Notes: generated by a model from the letters alone, not told the origin. A DNA stretch of 42,034 nucleotides from an uncultured Pseudomonadales bacterium (GCA_947494095.1 CANLTI010000046.1:1-42034); one strand, 5' to 3'; positions 28,095 through 37,222 are shown, numbered from the stretch's first letter. Translations and numbers: made by a program.

Positions 28095-29213
28095 TTAAGG
28101 ATTAGAGCTATGTGGCTTGGCTACGGGGCGAAACCACCCGCTAACAGCATTAGTAAAAGAAGGCCAAATCAACAAAATTAGCGCTAAATTCAAAAAACTC
28201 GCATGCACAAACCACAGCAACCAAGGTGTTGGAGCCCGGCCTTCATCGAGCATGCCGCGAGCTGCGTTACACGCCACCAGGTAAATCACATACAATAATA
28301 TTGCAGGAATCATTTTATTGTAGCGGCCGCTGCGTGGTTGAGTACGGCTTAGCGGTACAGCGAGCATCGCGACAATCATCACCAACAGTGGCATCGATAA
28401 GCGCCACTGCAATGCCGAGCTTGCTTGGGGTGTATTAGTCTCAATCAATTGCAATGTTGTCATGCCGTCAATAACATCGCGCTGCTTGGCTTCGTAATCG
28501 CTGTCGGGCAAATATTGCGCATACGAGCGAAAGCTCACCACTTCATAATTCGATTGGCCCGGCGTACCATGATATTGATAACCATCACTCAACACCAAAT
28601 AACGCCTACCCGATATTTTATCGACCACGGTTTCACCGGTTTTGGCGGTCATTAGTGCTACGCGTCGCTCTTCATCGCCGGGGCTAGCTAAAAACACTCT
28701 TTGTAAGCGCTTTTTGTCTTCGCTGACTTGCTCAGCATAAGACACGCCACCCCCACTCAAACGATGAAACTGCGCAGGTTTGAGTGTTTCGAACTCGGTA
28801 CGGCTACGCTGCTCGTCAATTAAAGCAGCCGATGCCCTGGCGCCCACCGGACCTAAATACAAACTAAATACACCCACAACAATCGCCACCAATAAAGAGG
28901 TGGCTAAAGTGTAACCTAATAGTGTTTTTTCACTCATGCCGCACGCTTTAAGAACAGACATTTCACTATCGACATACATGCGACCATGCGCCAACAAAAT
29001 ACCAATAAACAGCGCCAACGGAATAATAAGCTCTAAATAAGACGGTAAGCGAAAGCCGATTAGGGCAAACAACACAGACGCCTCTAATTTACCTGCAGCC
29101 GCTTCAGCCAGGTAGCGCACAAACCGTCCACTCAAGATAATCATTAATAATATGGCGCACACAGCCACCATACTCATCAATATTTCCTTGGCGATATACC
29201 GAAAAATAATCAC
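28095..29213 (-). CDS. lptF: LPS export permease LptF
   Basis: Partner of LptG in the LptB2FG exporter. The frame is open to an ATG at 29285. I prefer the GTG at 29213: it has TAAGG 8 nt upstream and gives the family N-terminus IIFRYIAKEILMSMVAV with 372 residues, close to the usual ~366. The ATG version would add an extra hydrophobic helix. The coupling-helix motif SEMSVLKACGMSEKTLL is present, with the periplasmic jellyroll around residues 130-255 and three helices at the C-terminus. It is divergent from pepA, the standard gammaproteobacterial arrangement. Confidence 0.95.
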   Translation of the reverse strand: MIIFRYIAKEILMSMVAVCAILLMIILSGRFVRYLAEAAAGKLEASVLFALIGFRLPSYLELIIPLALFIGILLAHGRMYVDSEMSVLKACGMSEKTLLGYTLATSLLVAIVVGVFSLYLGPVGARASAALIDEQRSRTEFETLKPAQFHRLSGGGVSYAEQVSEDKKRLQRVFLASPGDEERRVALMTAKTGETVVDKISGRRYLVLSDGYQYHGTPGQSNYEVVSFRSYAQYLPDSDYEAKQRDVIDGMTTLQLIETNTPQASSALQWRLSMPLLVMIVAMLAVPLSRTQPRSGRYNKMIPAILLYVIYLVACNAARGMLDEGRAPTPWLLWFVHASFLNLALILLIWPSFTNAVSGWFRPVAKPHSSNP

Positions 29214-29522
29214 AAAAAAAACCTTATAAGCGAAAGCCAATAAAGAGCAAAAGAATAGGACGCTTAAAATAGCGTGAAACGCCACATGACGCTTGACCAG
29301 ACTTCCCTTAAACTATAAGCCAGACCTTAAATAATAAGTCTTAAAACAGTCTGGCGATTATGGGTGCAAGCGACGATCAAGTCTACGATAAATACCTCCT
29401 ATGCATAACCTTTGGCCTGTGCCGAGTGTATATTGCTCAACCCTAACTTTGCATAACACCGCAAATTGCCGTAAAACGCTAACGCCAGACAACTTAATTT
29501 AGCCCTAAAAACGAGACCCACT
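29214..29522. other. Divergent lptF/pepA promoter region
   Basis: About 309 bp between the lptF GTG start and pepA. It should hold two divergent promoters. I could not assign convincing boxes and see no repeats or RNA structures. Confidence 0.45.
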
Positions 29523-31004
29523 ATGGATTTTTTGTGCAAAACAGCCGAATTTAATCAATTTAAAACAGAATGCGCCGTTATTTTTACAGCGGCAACAAAT
29601 GCGCTATCAGCCCTTGCACAAGAGGCCGACACCCTATGCGACGGCCAAATCAGCCGCCTCATTAAAAGTGGTGACTTTAAGAACCAAGCAGGCAACACCG
29701 CATGGTTTTACCCTGGTACAGGTAAAAGCACACGTATTTTAGTCGTTGCCAACGGCTTAACGCAGGCAAATGCATTGCTCGATAGCGAAACGTTTATCAG
29801 TATCGCTGAAGCCACAGCACAAGCGCTGTGTGCCAAAAACATCAAACAAGCGAGTATCCAGTTAAACGATATCGCCGTAGAAGACCAGACCGCTCAGTGG
29901 TTAAGCCAAACACTCAGCACACGCATGACCACAGCAGCTTACCGCTACACACAAACCAAAAAAGTTGATGAGTTGCCACAGCTTGCCAAAGTGACTCTAT
30001 GCACCGATAAGACACAACTGACCAACGCCAAAAAAGGCGCCGCCTTAGGTGAAGCCTTGGGCCAAGGCATTAATACCGCACGTACACTCGGTGATTTACC
30101 CGGTAACATCTGTACACCCACCTACTTAGCCAGCGAAGCCAAGCTACTCGCCAAAAAAAGTACTAAGTTTACTACCAAAATCGTAGAAGCGGCCGAAATG
30201 AAAAAACTGGGCATGGGCTCTTTATTGAGCGTCTCTGCCGGTAGCGATCAACCGCCTAAATTAATTGTTATGGAATACAAAGGCAAAGCCAGCAAAGCGC
30301 CCAATGTGATCGTGGGTAAAGGCATTACCTTTGATACCGGTGGTATTAGCCTTAAAGCTGGCGCAGGTATGGATGAAATGAAATATGACATGTGTGGCGC
30401 CGCCAGCGTACTTGGCACAATGCATACACTGGTTGAGCTAGGCGCACCTGTCCATGTAGTCGCCGTTATTGCTGCCGCCGAAAACATGCCCAGCGGTTGT
30501 GCCACCAAACCTGGTGATGTGGTCACCTCGATGTCGGGTAAAACCATTGAAGTTCTCAATACCGATGCCGAAGGCCGCTTAGTATTGTGTGATGCATTGA
30601 CCTACGTAGAGCGCTTTAAACCTAAAAGCGTTGTTGATATTGCCACATTAACAGGCGCCTGTGTGATTGCATTGGGCCATCACGCTACTGGGCTTTTTGC
30701 CAACGAGCAAGCACTCGCCGACAAACTCCTCGAAGCCGGCAAACAAACACACGACCGCGCATGGCAAATGCCGCTTTGGGATGATTATAAAAAATCACTC
30801 AAAAGCAACTTTGCCGACCTTGCCAACATTGGTGGGCGCGAAGCCGGTAGCGTAACTGCGGCTTGTTTTTTATCGTACTTTACCGAAAGCTATCCATGGG
30901 CTCACCTTGATGTTGCCGGTACCGCATGGAATAGTGGCGCCAATAAAGGTGCGACAGGACGACCCGTTTCTTTATTAGTCAACTACCTGCTCAACAACGC
31001 CTAA
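29523..31004 (+). CDS. pepA: Leucyl aminopeptidase PepA (M17)
   Basis: Hexameric two-metal aminopeptidase of the M17 family, 493 residues; in enterics PepA also binds DNA as an architectural factor. The C-terminal catalytic domain has the metal and catalytic motifs VGKGITFDTGGISLK, MDEMKYDMCGAASVLG and the signature NTDAEGRLVLCDAL. VDIATLTGAC follows and PWAHLDVAGTAW is near the end. The N-terminal domain is the usual variable macro-like fold. It diverges from lptF; in relatives holC follows directly, but here a MITE copy lies between them. Confidence 0.97.
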   Translation: MDFLCKTAEFNQFKTECAVIFTAATNALSALAQEADTLCDGQISRLIKSGDFKNQAGNTAWFYPGTGKSTRILVVANGLTQANALLDSETFISIAEATAQALCAKNIKQASIQLNDIAVEDQTAQWLSQTLSTRMTTAAYRYTQTKKVDELPQLAKVTLCTDKTQLTNAKKGAALGEALGQGINTARTLGDLPGNICTPTYLASEAKLLAKKSTKFTTKIVEAAEMKKLGMGSLLSVSAGSDQPPKLIVMEYKGKASKAPNVIVGKGITFDTGGISLKAGAGMDEMKYDMCGAASVLGTMHTLVELGAPVHVVAVIAAAENMPSGCATKPGDVVTSMSGKTIEVLNTDAEGRLVLCDALTYVERFKPKSVVDIATLTGACVIALGHHATGLFANEQALADKLLEAGKQTHDRAWQMPLWDDYKKSLKSNFADLANIGGREAGSVTAACFLSYFTESYPWAHLDVAGTAWNSGANKGATGRPVSLLVNYLLNNA

Positions 31005-31066
31005 TATGATACGCCTTATTTAAAACAAGGATGAATACTCTGCAAGGACGCATAAAAAGATTGCAA

Positions 31067-31321
31067 GTAACTATTCAGTCAAGTTAACAAATCCCTCTTG
31101 GAGGGTGCTGATGGGTTATTTTTTGGGCATTTAAGCGCCGGGCCTTGCAGGGAAAGCAAGGGTTAGACAGTGCAGGAGCACACTGTCGAGAGCGCTTATA
31201 TAGCGACCAGCCCCAGCATGGATGGTGGGGGTAGACTTTGCAGGAGCACAAAGTCGCAGATGGCTTGAGTGGCCCAGAAAATGATTCATTAGTGCCCAAT
31301 TACGGCCTCTCTGAATAGTTA
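31067..31321 (-). mobile_element. MITE-like element, copy B (full length)
   Basis: About 255 bp bounded by GTAACTATTCAG (31067-31078) and CTGAATAGTTA (31311-31321). In reverse orientation it aligns with copy A through most of its length. It carries two intact 22-bp hairpins at 31166-31187 and 31234-31255 that share the core TGCAGGAGCACA and differ in their arms. An apparent open frame at 31084-31299 is only the repeat. The insertion separates pepA from holC, normally close neighbours. Confidence 0.88.
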
Positions 31322-31411
31322 TAGTTACAATCGCAAAAGCCTAAAGCTTATCAATATTCACGACGCTTAACCTTTAAAGGCTGGCTTGAGATAACTTGAG
31401 CCAGGTATGCC

Positions 31412-31834
31412 ATGGCTAGAATTGATTTTTATGTACTCCCGCAAAGCACACAAGAGGCACGCTTACACTTCGCTATTAAGTTGTGCCAAAAAGCACTAAA
31501 CCATCATCTTAAAACCGTCATTTGGCTAGATGATCACGCCCAAAGCGCAGCGCTCGACACCTTATTATGGCAAACCCAACCCGAATCCTTTTTGCCTCAT
31601 GCGCTACTCCCTGCTAGCGAACCATTACCCCCTTTGTTGTTATGCTCGAACCAAGATATTCCTACCGATAGGCAATATCTCATTAATCTCAGCAGCCAAG
31701 CGCCGCCCAATATTCAACTTTTTGAACGCACCGCCGAGATTGTTATTCAAGCGAGTCCTGTACTAGAAAATACGCGCGACCGCTACCGCCAATACAAACA
31801 AGCCAATCACGCATTGCATATGCACAACTTGTAG
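31412..31834 (+). CDS. holC: DNA polymerase III chi subunit
   Basis: Chi links the clamp loader (via psi) to single-strand-binding protein at the replication fork. At 140 residues it is of family length. It starts MARIDFYVLPQSTQEARLHF and has the conserved KTVIWLDDHAQSAALDTLLW segment and the VLENTRDRYRQYKQANHAL tail. The ribosome-binding site is a modest AGG. Synteny with pepA supports the call. Confidence 0.93.
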   Translation: MARIDFYVLPQSTQEARLHFAIKLCQKALNHHLKTVIWLDDHAQSAALDTLLWQTQPESFLPHALLPASEPLPPLLLCSNQDIPTDRQYLINLSSQAPPNIQLFERTAEIVIQASPVLENTRDRYRQYKQANHALHMHNL

Positions 31835-31996
31835 TTTTGACAATAAGGTCTATAACCATACAATGCAGTAAAGAGTATCCATGCGAAAGAATACATATAT
31901 AGGTGCTGAAAATCGTCGGTTTGTGCCACTAAAATGACACGACGATCAAAAAACAGGCTATATTGGGCGCGCGTCAAACTTTAGGGCATCAACACA

Positions 31997-33403
31997 ATGA
32001 GCAGCAATACAAAAACACATCTCCTTAGCGACCTAGAAGCTCTTAGGCAACAACTTGCTGAGTTAGAAGCTTATATTCCAGAAGATGGACCAGCAGACTC
32101 AACGCAAGAGACCGAAACAACGGCACAAAACGATAATATTCCGCTGTTGGGTGATGCCGTAATCTCCGAAAGAGAAGAAGCCATTATGGCTCGCCGTGAA
32201 GCCGTTGCCATACTCGATGCCGAACTTAAAGAGCTTGATGAGAATAACAACACCCCAAGCCCAGATACTTCAATCTACGCGGCTACTAGCACCCCTATAA
32301 AAGAGCGATTTTTAGAAGAGCAGCTTATAGAAAAGCAACCTACAGAAGAGCAACTTGCAGAAGAACAACTTGCAGAAGAACAGCCTTCATCATTCACGCC
32401 ATTAGACGATGAGCTGATCAGCGATGACACCGAAACTTTAGAGTTTACTGCGGAAGAGCCCGAAGACCCTCGCAGCCCGCCGCCACATTTAAGCTCTAGC
32501 GCACAGCCAGAGTCATTAATTTTAGAGATTCCCAGAGCACCTATTGATCCGCCTGCGGTATCTATTGATCCACCTGTAGTATCTATTGATCCACCCAAAA
32601 CACCTAATGAACCAGCAAAAGCGCCTGTGATAGTGCACTTGGAGCCCGCTCAACCCGAGCCGCTATTAGCTAAGCCCCCAACAACCGAACCCGAGTCATT
32701 TTTAGAGGTAGACCCTTCTATTTTAGAGGTAGACCCCACAACTTTAGAAACAGCTTCTACAACCTTAAAAACAGACCCTGCAACAATCAAAACCAGCCAC
32801 AGCACACCAAACACCTCCAACCTCAGGCAAACCGCTAAAATAAGCTTTGAGGCAGAACTAAAAACAGAACTAAAAACAGAGCTAAAAACAGCTCAGAGCC
32901 GGCAACAAGAAGCAAGAGGCGCTGATACATCAATTAAAATCAGAGAATATGCATCGCACGCCAACCAAACTCAAGTAACCGGCGCGCATGAGCTACCCGC
33001 TTTTTTACAAGCTGAAAGCCTAATGATCAACACACCCAAAGCGCAAACGATGTTAGACCCTACAGCGCTGCAGGTGAGCCCTGAGGATAACCCGTTTTTA
33101 CCACTGCACTTACGAGAAAGGCTTAGCAGAAGCAAAAACTCACTGCTAGAAGAAATTGCCAGATCCAGCGAATCGCTCGACGCATCAACAGCATTGCTGC
33201 GCAATTTTGTCGGTAAACCCCCAACACAAGAAAGCGTGCAATCACTTACCGCTAAAGTCGCAAGCGCAGAACACCAAGCATTGATTAATCGTTTGGTCGC
33301 CAAATACTTACCTATTATAGAGGCCGATTTACGCCAACGATTACATGCCTCACTCACCCCACAAGCCCATCACCGGTATTCCACTCCAGAAACCACAATG
33401 TAA
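31997..33403 (+). CDS. Acidic repetitive protein of unknown function
   Basis: A 468-residue soluble protein I do not recognise. The N-terminus is a short helical segment (LLSDLEALRQQLAELEAYIP). The long centre is acidic, Pro/Thr-rich and repetitive: QLAEEQ units near 115-130, SIDPP units near 190-205, LEVDPS/T units near 230-250, and a KTELKTEL coiled patch near 290. The last ~120 residues are the most protein-like: NPFLPLHLRERLSR, a serine-rich helix, then NRLVAKYLPIIEADLRQRLH. Similar acidic proteins sit after holC in related genomes. TAGGG precedes the ATG. The centre is probably disordered. Confidence 0.75.
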   Translation: MSSNTKTHLLSDLEALRQQLAELEAYIPEDGPADSTQETETTAQNDNIPLLGDAVISEREEAIMARREAVAILDAELKELDENNNTPSPDTSIYAATSTPIKERFLEEQLIEKQPTEEQLAEEQLAEEQPSSFTPLDDELISDDTETLEFTAEEPEDPRSPPPHLSSSAQPESLILEIPRAPIDPPAVSIDPPVVSIDPPKTPNEPAKAPVIVHLEPAQPEPLLAKPPTTEPESFLEVDPSILEVDPTTLETASTTLKTDPATIKTSHSTPNTSNLRQTAKISFEAELKTELKTELKTAQSRQQEARGADTSIKIREYASHANQTQVTGAHELPAFLQAESLMINTPKAQTMLDPTALQVSPEDNPFLPLHLRERLSRSKNSLLEEIARSSESLDASTALLRNFVGKPPTQESVQSLTAKVASAEHQALINRLVAKYLPIIEADLRQRLHASLTPQAHHRYSTPETTM

Positions 33404-33526
33404 CCATTGAATAAGAGGAACTTTTTAACCATAACCCAACCTAAGCTGGCCTGATAATAGGATTTATACAGCGAAGAGTTATGCCTAAATTGACCTCGAC
33501 ACTCAAAAACAGCCGCCACACCTATA

Positions 33527-33560
33527 GGGCCTGGGTTACACAAGTGTGTAACCCAGGCCC
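33527..33560. repeat. REP-like perfect inverted repeat upstream of the thioredoxin gene
   Basis: GGGCCTGGGTTACACA, a 2-nt centre, then its perfect complement. Sixteen paired bases with almost no loop would extrude as a cruciform in DNA or a hairpin in RNA. It lies 35 bp before the TlpA-like start, inside what would be a spurious N-terminal extension. Confidence 0.88.
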
Positions 33561-33594
33561 ACGTCGGGACTATAAGCGCTATCGCCAAAGTATA

Positions 33595-34155
33595 ATGATG
33601 ACTGTTAGCTTGGCCTTATTTTTAGTGAGCCTATCGATAACCAGCGTTGCCGAACCCGCGTTAAAAAAAGGGGATCAAACGCCTAACTGGATGCTGCAAG
33701 ACACCTCAGGCGAATGGCTCTGGCTTTATAAAGTACTTCCTCAGCACGATGCAACTATTCTATTTTTTTGGGCCTCGTGGTGCGAACAATGTCGCGGCCT
33801 GCTGCCTAAATTGCAACAACTACAAAACGATAACCCCAACATCAAGGTATTAGCTTTAAATGTCTGGGAAACCCAAGACCCCACCGATTACCTTAGCAGC
33901 TTAGGCATTACTCTCACACTTTTGCCCAAAGCAGAATCGGTGGCACAGCGCTACCAAATGGCTGGCACACCCAGCATTGTGGTCATCAATAACCAGCGGC
34001 AAGTACTTTATGTTGAGCAAGGCGCCAATAAAGACTCCAAGCTCTTACAGTCACTGGCTCCTTTTTTACATCAAACCCCCAGCTCGTCGGCCAAAAGCTC
34101 ACGCGCTAAGGGCTCACCAACGGAAGCCCCTCCAGTCACAATGTCGCCCCTTTAA
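33595..34155 (+). CDS. TlpA-like periplasmic thioredoxin-fold protein
   Basis: Predicted periplasmic thiol-disulphide oxidoreductase. The frame is open from 33481, but the stretch before 33595 translates the inverted repeat. The ATG at 33595 (or 33598) gives a signal peptide MMTVSLALFLVSLSITSVAE. The redox motif WCEQC is at residues 62-66 (Cys63, Cys66), preceded by ATILFFWAS. The cis-proline loop is GTPSIVV, typical of TlpA/ResA-type reductases. A Ser/Pro-rich tail ends the 186-residue protein. It converges with the DUF2750 gene, overlapping it by 4 bp. Confidence 0.88.
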   Translation: MMTVSLALFLVSLSITSVAEPALKKGDQTPNWMLQDTSGEWLWLYKVLPQHDATILFFWASWCEQCRGLLPKLQQLQNDNPNIKVLALNVWETQDPTDYLSSLGITLTLLPKAESVAQRYQMAGTPSIVVINNQRQVLYVEQGANKDSKLLQSLAPFLHQTPSSSAKSSRAKGSPTEAPPVTMSPL

Positions 34156-34520
34156 CCTTCGTCAAACTCCTCTAGTAAATCAAGCGGCTCCATTTCATCA
34201 CCTTCCATATCAGCATTCCAATTCACTCCAACCAACAACACATCTTCATGCATCCCAGGCAGCCACTCATCGAGTAATTCGGCTAGCGAAACAGGTACGG
34301 GCCTGTAACTCTTCCACTCATCAACACAATGCGCTTGAGCGAATTCAGGCTGCGACCACAGAGGCATTACATCAACTGTCTCGCTAATGTTAGAAGGGCA
34401 TAACGCAAAGCCCTCATCGCCCTCAAGCACCCATACACAGCCGGTATCTTCGGCCTCAACCATAAAGCGTTCAAAATTTTCATCCAAATTATCAGATAGT
34501 ACTAAATCACTCATACCCAT
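34152..34520 (-). CDS. DUF2750-type protein
   Basis: A 122-residue acidic cytoplasmic protein fitting the DUF2750 pattern. FERFMVEAEDTGCVWVLEGD is followed by a short dedicated strand (GFALCPS), then VMPLWSQPEFAQAHCVDEW and PVSLAELLDEWLPGM, and near the end VLLVGVNWN. The function of the family is not established. The start may be the ATG at 34514 instead; AAGGTGAT fits the first ATG better. It overlaps the convergent thioredoxin gene by 4 bp. Confidence 0.8.
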   Translation of the reverse strand: MGMSDLVLSDNLDENFERFMVEAEDTGCVWVLEGDEGFALCPSNISETVDVMPLWSQPEFAQAHCVDEWKSYRPVPVSLAELLDEWLPGMHEDVLLVGVNWNADMEGDEMEPLDLLEEFDEG

Positions 34521-34584
34521 ATCACCTTAATTAGCCAAAAGCGCTTTAGTTAGCACTACACATTATATTTGCTCGCCGACCCTG

Positions 34585-35229
34585 TTAACCAAAATTTTTA
34601 TCGGCCACAAAAGGGTTGGTCTTGCGCTCTTGTCCGAATGTTGACATAGGACCGTGTCCCGGAATAAAACGCACATCATCACCTAAAGGCCAAAGCTGGG
34701 TGACAATAGAATTGACCAATTGCTCCTGATCCCCCCGCGGAAAGTCACTGCGCCCAACAGAGCCCTGAAACAAAACATCGCCTACCCAAGCCAACTTATC
34801 GGGCCGACTAAACAACACCACATGCCCTGGCGTGTGACCTGGGCAATGAAGTATTTCTAAAGTACTGTACCCCACAGTCACCACATCACCGCTCACTAAC
34901 CAACGGCTGGGCGTAAATACCGGCTGCGGCTCAAACCCCATCATTCCCGCTTGCAGATCCAATATATCGATCCAAAAAGCATCTTCTTTATGCGGGCCCT
35001 CAATGGGTACTCCGGTGCGTTTTGCCAATTCAAATGTACCGCCCACATGGTCCATATGACCGTGCGTCAATATAATTTTTTCTAGCGTTAAACCCAAAGT
35101 CGTCAACTCAGCTAATAGCTTATCGACCTCACCACCAGGATCGACAACTGCGGCGCGCTGGGTTTTTTCGCACCAAATAATGCTGCAGTTTTGCTGGTAA
35201 TGTGTCACAGGGACAATTTTAAATTTCAT
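34585..35229 (-). CDS. Metallo-beta-lactamase-fold hydrolase (YcbL/glyoxalase II-like)
   Basis: A 214-residue metal-dependent hydrolase. The metal-binding motif THGHMDHVGG gives His56, His58, Asp60 and His61. Further ligands are in CPGHTPGHVV (about 130-139), AWVGDVLFQGSVGRSD (about 148-163) and IPGHGPMS. This is the short glyoxalase II-like type (YcbL in Salmonella), lacking the C-terminal domain of GloB, and it probably hydrolyses a thioester such as an acylglutathione. The start is supported by GGCGGA before the ATG. Confidence 0.92.
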   Translation of the reverse strand: MKFKIVPVTHYQQNCSIIWCEKTQRAAVVDPGGEVDKLLAELTTLGLTLEKIILTHGHMDHVGGTFELAKRTGVPIEGPHKEDAFWIDILDLQAGMMGFEPQPVFTPSRWLVSGDVVTVGYSTLEILHCPGHTPGHVVLFSRPDKLAWVGDVLFQGSVGRSDFPRGDQEQLVNSIVTQLWPLGDDVRFIPGHGPMSTFGQERKTNPFVADKNFG

Positions 35230-35321
35230 AATCCGCCATCAATTACTCTACGGTATAGCAAACCAGTCATAAACCACCACAAACCGTTGGTTAAAACGTT
35301 AATTAAATCGTTAGTTAAATC

Positions 35322-35413
35322 GTAACTATTCAGCCGAACCCAAAAAACCTCTTAACAGGGTGCTGATGAGTTATTTTCTGGGCATTTAAGCGCTGAGCCC
35401 TTACAGGGAAAGG
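35322..35413 (-). repeat. Truncated MITE-like element, copy D
   Basis: Begins with the terminus GTAACTATTCAG (35322-35333) and matches the first ~90 bp of copy B (CAGGGTGCTGATGAGTTATT, TGGGCATTTAAGCGC, CAGGGAAAG), then stops. No second terminus is found before the CheC-like gene. The rest of the 35230-35538 gap shows only short ATCGTTAGTTAA-type repeats. Confidence 0.85.
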
Positions 35414-35538
35414 CTATATGTAAGCAGCAACCCACATTTATTACAGACAAATCAGCAAAGATTAAAAAATAACCCAGCATTCTAACGTGAGCTGGCTAGA
35501 ATAGATATTAATAGCAATCGTTTTGGGGTTAGCAGCGC

Positions 35539-36150
35539 ATGAGCGCAATTCTTAACATGAGCGAAGATCAACGCGACGCCTTGCAAGAGGTAACCAATGT
35601 CGCAATGGGCCAGGCAGGCGATCGATTAGCGAGGCTACTCGATACCTTCGTGGTGCTCTCTATTCCTCATATCGATATTATGGAACCACAAGATATCGCC
35701 ATGACTTTACAATCAATCGACACCACTGACTCCATTTCAGGGGTGTGCCAAGGGTTTATTGGTGGTGGCATTGCGGGCGAAGCCATCTTGCTTTACAACG
35801 ATACCAGTTTTGTTGATCTAGCGCGGTTACTGCAATTTGAAGGCGACCTCGACGAGCAAGCTGAGCGCGAGCTGCTAATGGATACCACCAATGTGCTTTT
35901 TGGTGCCTGCATCAAAGGGCTTGCCGAGCAAATTGATATGGACTTTAGCTTTGGCCCGCCCATGGTGCTGGGTCAGCACCAAAAAATCAGTGAAATGTTC
36001 GACCCAAACACCAGCGTCTGGAAGCACGCACTCGTCACCGAAATCAACTATAAATTAGAAGGCTACAATGTCAATTGCGACCTCCTCATTTTAATGACTG
36101 ACGAATCCATCATCCGCTTGATGCATAAAATTGACTACCTTCTCGAGTAA
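35539..36150 (+). CDS. CheC-like chemotaxis phosphatase
   Basis: A 203-residue CheC/FliY-type protein. The CheC active-site pattern D/S-x3-E-x2-N-x22-P is met exactly by Asp13, Glu17, Asn20 and Pro43. The second half-site, Glu110, Asp114, Asn117 and Pro140, keeps the spacing but has Asp in place of Glu. Family members dephosphorylate CheY-P or bind a receiver partner such as CheD. No CheY, CheD or receiver gene is nearby. Instead the next gene, 3 bp downstream, is a diguanylate cyclase, which suggests a role in c-di-GMP or motility signalling rather than in a chemotaxis cluster. Confidence 0.9.
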   Translation: MSAILNMSEDQRDALQEVTNVAMGQAGDRLARLLDTFVVLSIPHIDIMEPQDIAMTLQSIDTTDSISGVCQGFIGGGIAGEAILLYNDTSFVDLARLLQFEGDLDEQAERELLMDTTNVLFGACIKGLAEQIDMDFSFGPPMVLGQHQKISEMFDPNTSVWKHALVTEINYKLEGYNVNCDLLILMTDESIIRLMHKIDYLLE

Positions 36151-36153
36151 ACT

Positions 36154-37113
36154 ATGAGCGATAATGACTTATTGGAAAACATCCACTGGCTAATGGATGT
36201 TCTCCAAAATATTGATGTTGGCTTAGTGATGCTTGATCAAAATTATAACGTAGAGCTATGGAATAGCTTTATGCAAAACCACAGCGCCAAACTACCCACT
36301 GATGTTTTAGGCAGCAATATTTTTAGCACCTTTCCCGAGCTGCCAGAAAGCTGGTTTCGGCGCAAAGTTGAGTCGGTTAAGGTGCTGCGCAACTCCTCAT
36401 TTACCACGTGGGAGCAGCGCCCCTATCTGTTTAAGTTTAGAAACTACCGTCCAGTCACTGGCATGACCGAGTTTATGTATCAAAACTGCACCATTATGCC
36501 CATCACCAATGCCCGCAGTGAAATCACTCAAATTTGCCTCATTATTTATGATGTCACAGAAGTGGCCGCCAACCGCTTGCAACTGCAACGCGCCAACTCC
36601 AAGCTCCACATCATTAGCAAAACCGACGGCCTCACAGGCCTGCTCAACCGCAAGCATTGGGAAGAAGGCCTAGAGCACGAATTTAAACGCCATCAGCGCT
36701 ATCAGCACACCTGTAGCCTATTAATGTTTGATATAGACCACTTCAAACGCATTAACGATACCTACGGCCACCCCGCTGGCGACGAGGTCATTCGCCAAAC
36801 GGCCGCCGTAGTAAAAAAATGCGTGCGCGATATCGACATTTGCGGACGTTACGGCGGAGAAGAGTTTACTGTCATTCTCGTCGATACCAACCAAGAAGGC
36901 GCAATGGTTGTTGCAGAGCGCCTTCGTAAAGCTATTGAAGCTAATACCATTTATTACGATGAGCATGTTATTAACTACACCATCAGCCTAGGCATCTCAG
37001 AAATAACCAGCGGAATATCCAACCATACCGAGTGGATAGACGCCTCTGATCGTGGGCTATATCGCGCCAAGCGCGCAGGCCGTAATCAAACGCAAATTTA
37101 CAATCAGGATTGA
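36154..37113 (+). CDS. PAS-GGDEF diguanylate cyclase
   Basis: Makes cyclic di-GMP from two GTP. An N-terminal PAS domain spans about residues 8-140 (LMDVLQNIDVGLVMLDQNYN, VELWNSFMQNHS, ending CLIIYDVTEVA). A short helical linker follows, then a complete GGDEF domain from about 155. The active-site motif is GGEEF at 234-238. An inhibitory-site RxxD (RDID, 225-228) lies five residues upstream, so product inhibition is expected. No transmembrane helix or EAL domain is present; it is a soluble sensor whose PAS ligand is unknown. It starts 3 bp after the CheC-like gene and is certainly co-transcribed. Confidence 0.96.
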   Translation: MSDNDLLENIHWLMDVLQNIDVGLVMLDQNYNVELWNSFMQNHSAKLPTDVLGSNIFSTFPELPESWFRRKVESVKVLRNSSFTTWEQRPYLFKFRNYRPVTGMTEFMYQNCTIMPITNARSEITQICLIIYDVTEVAANRLQLQRANSKLHIISKTDGLTGLLNRKHWEEGLEHEFKRHQRYQHTCSLLMFDIDHFKRINDTYGHPAGDEVIRQTAAVVKKCVRDIDICGRYGGEEFTVILVDTNQEGAMVVAERLRKAIEANTIYYDEHVINYTISLGISEITSGISNHTEWIDASDRGLYRAKRAGRNQTQIYNQD

Positions 37114-37222
37114 TTATTTCAACAAAAACCCCCCTCACAAGCACCAACTCTCTCGCAAAGGCTTTACAGCGCGCACTTTAAGCTTTACCGTGCCACCGTC
37201 TAACCGATTTGGCCCAAAAACC

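Noticed and set aside
31084..31299. 71-codon minus-strand frame
   Set aside because: Lies entirely in MITE copy B; the frame is not kept in copy A.
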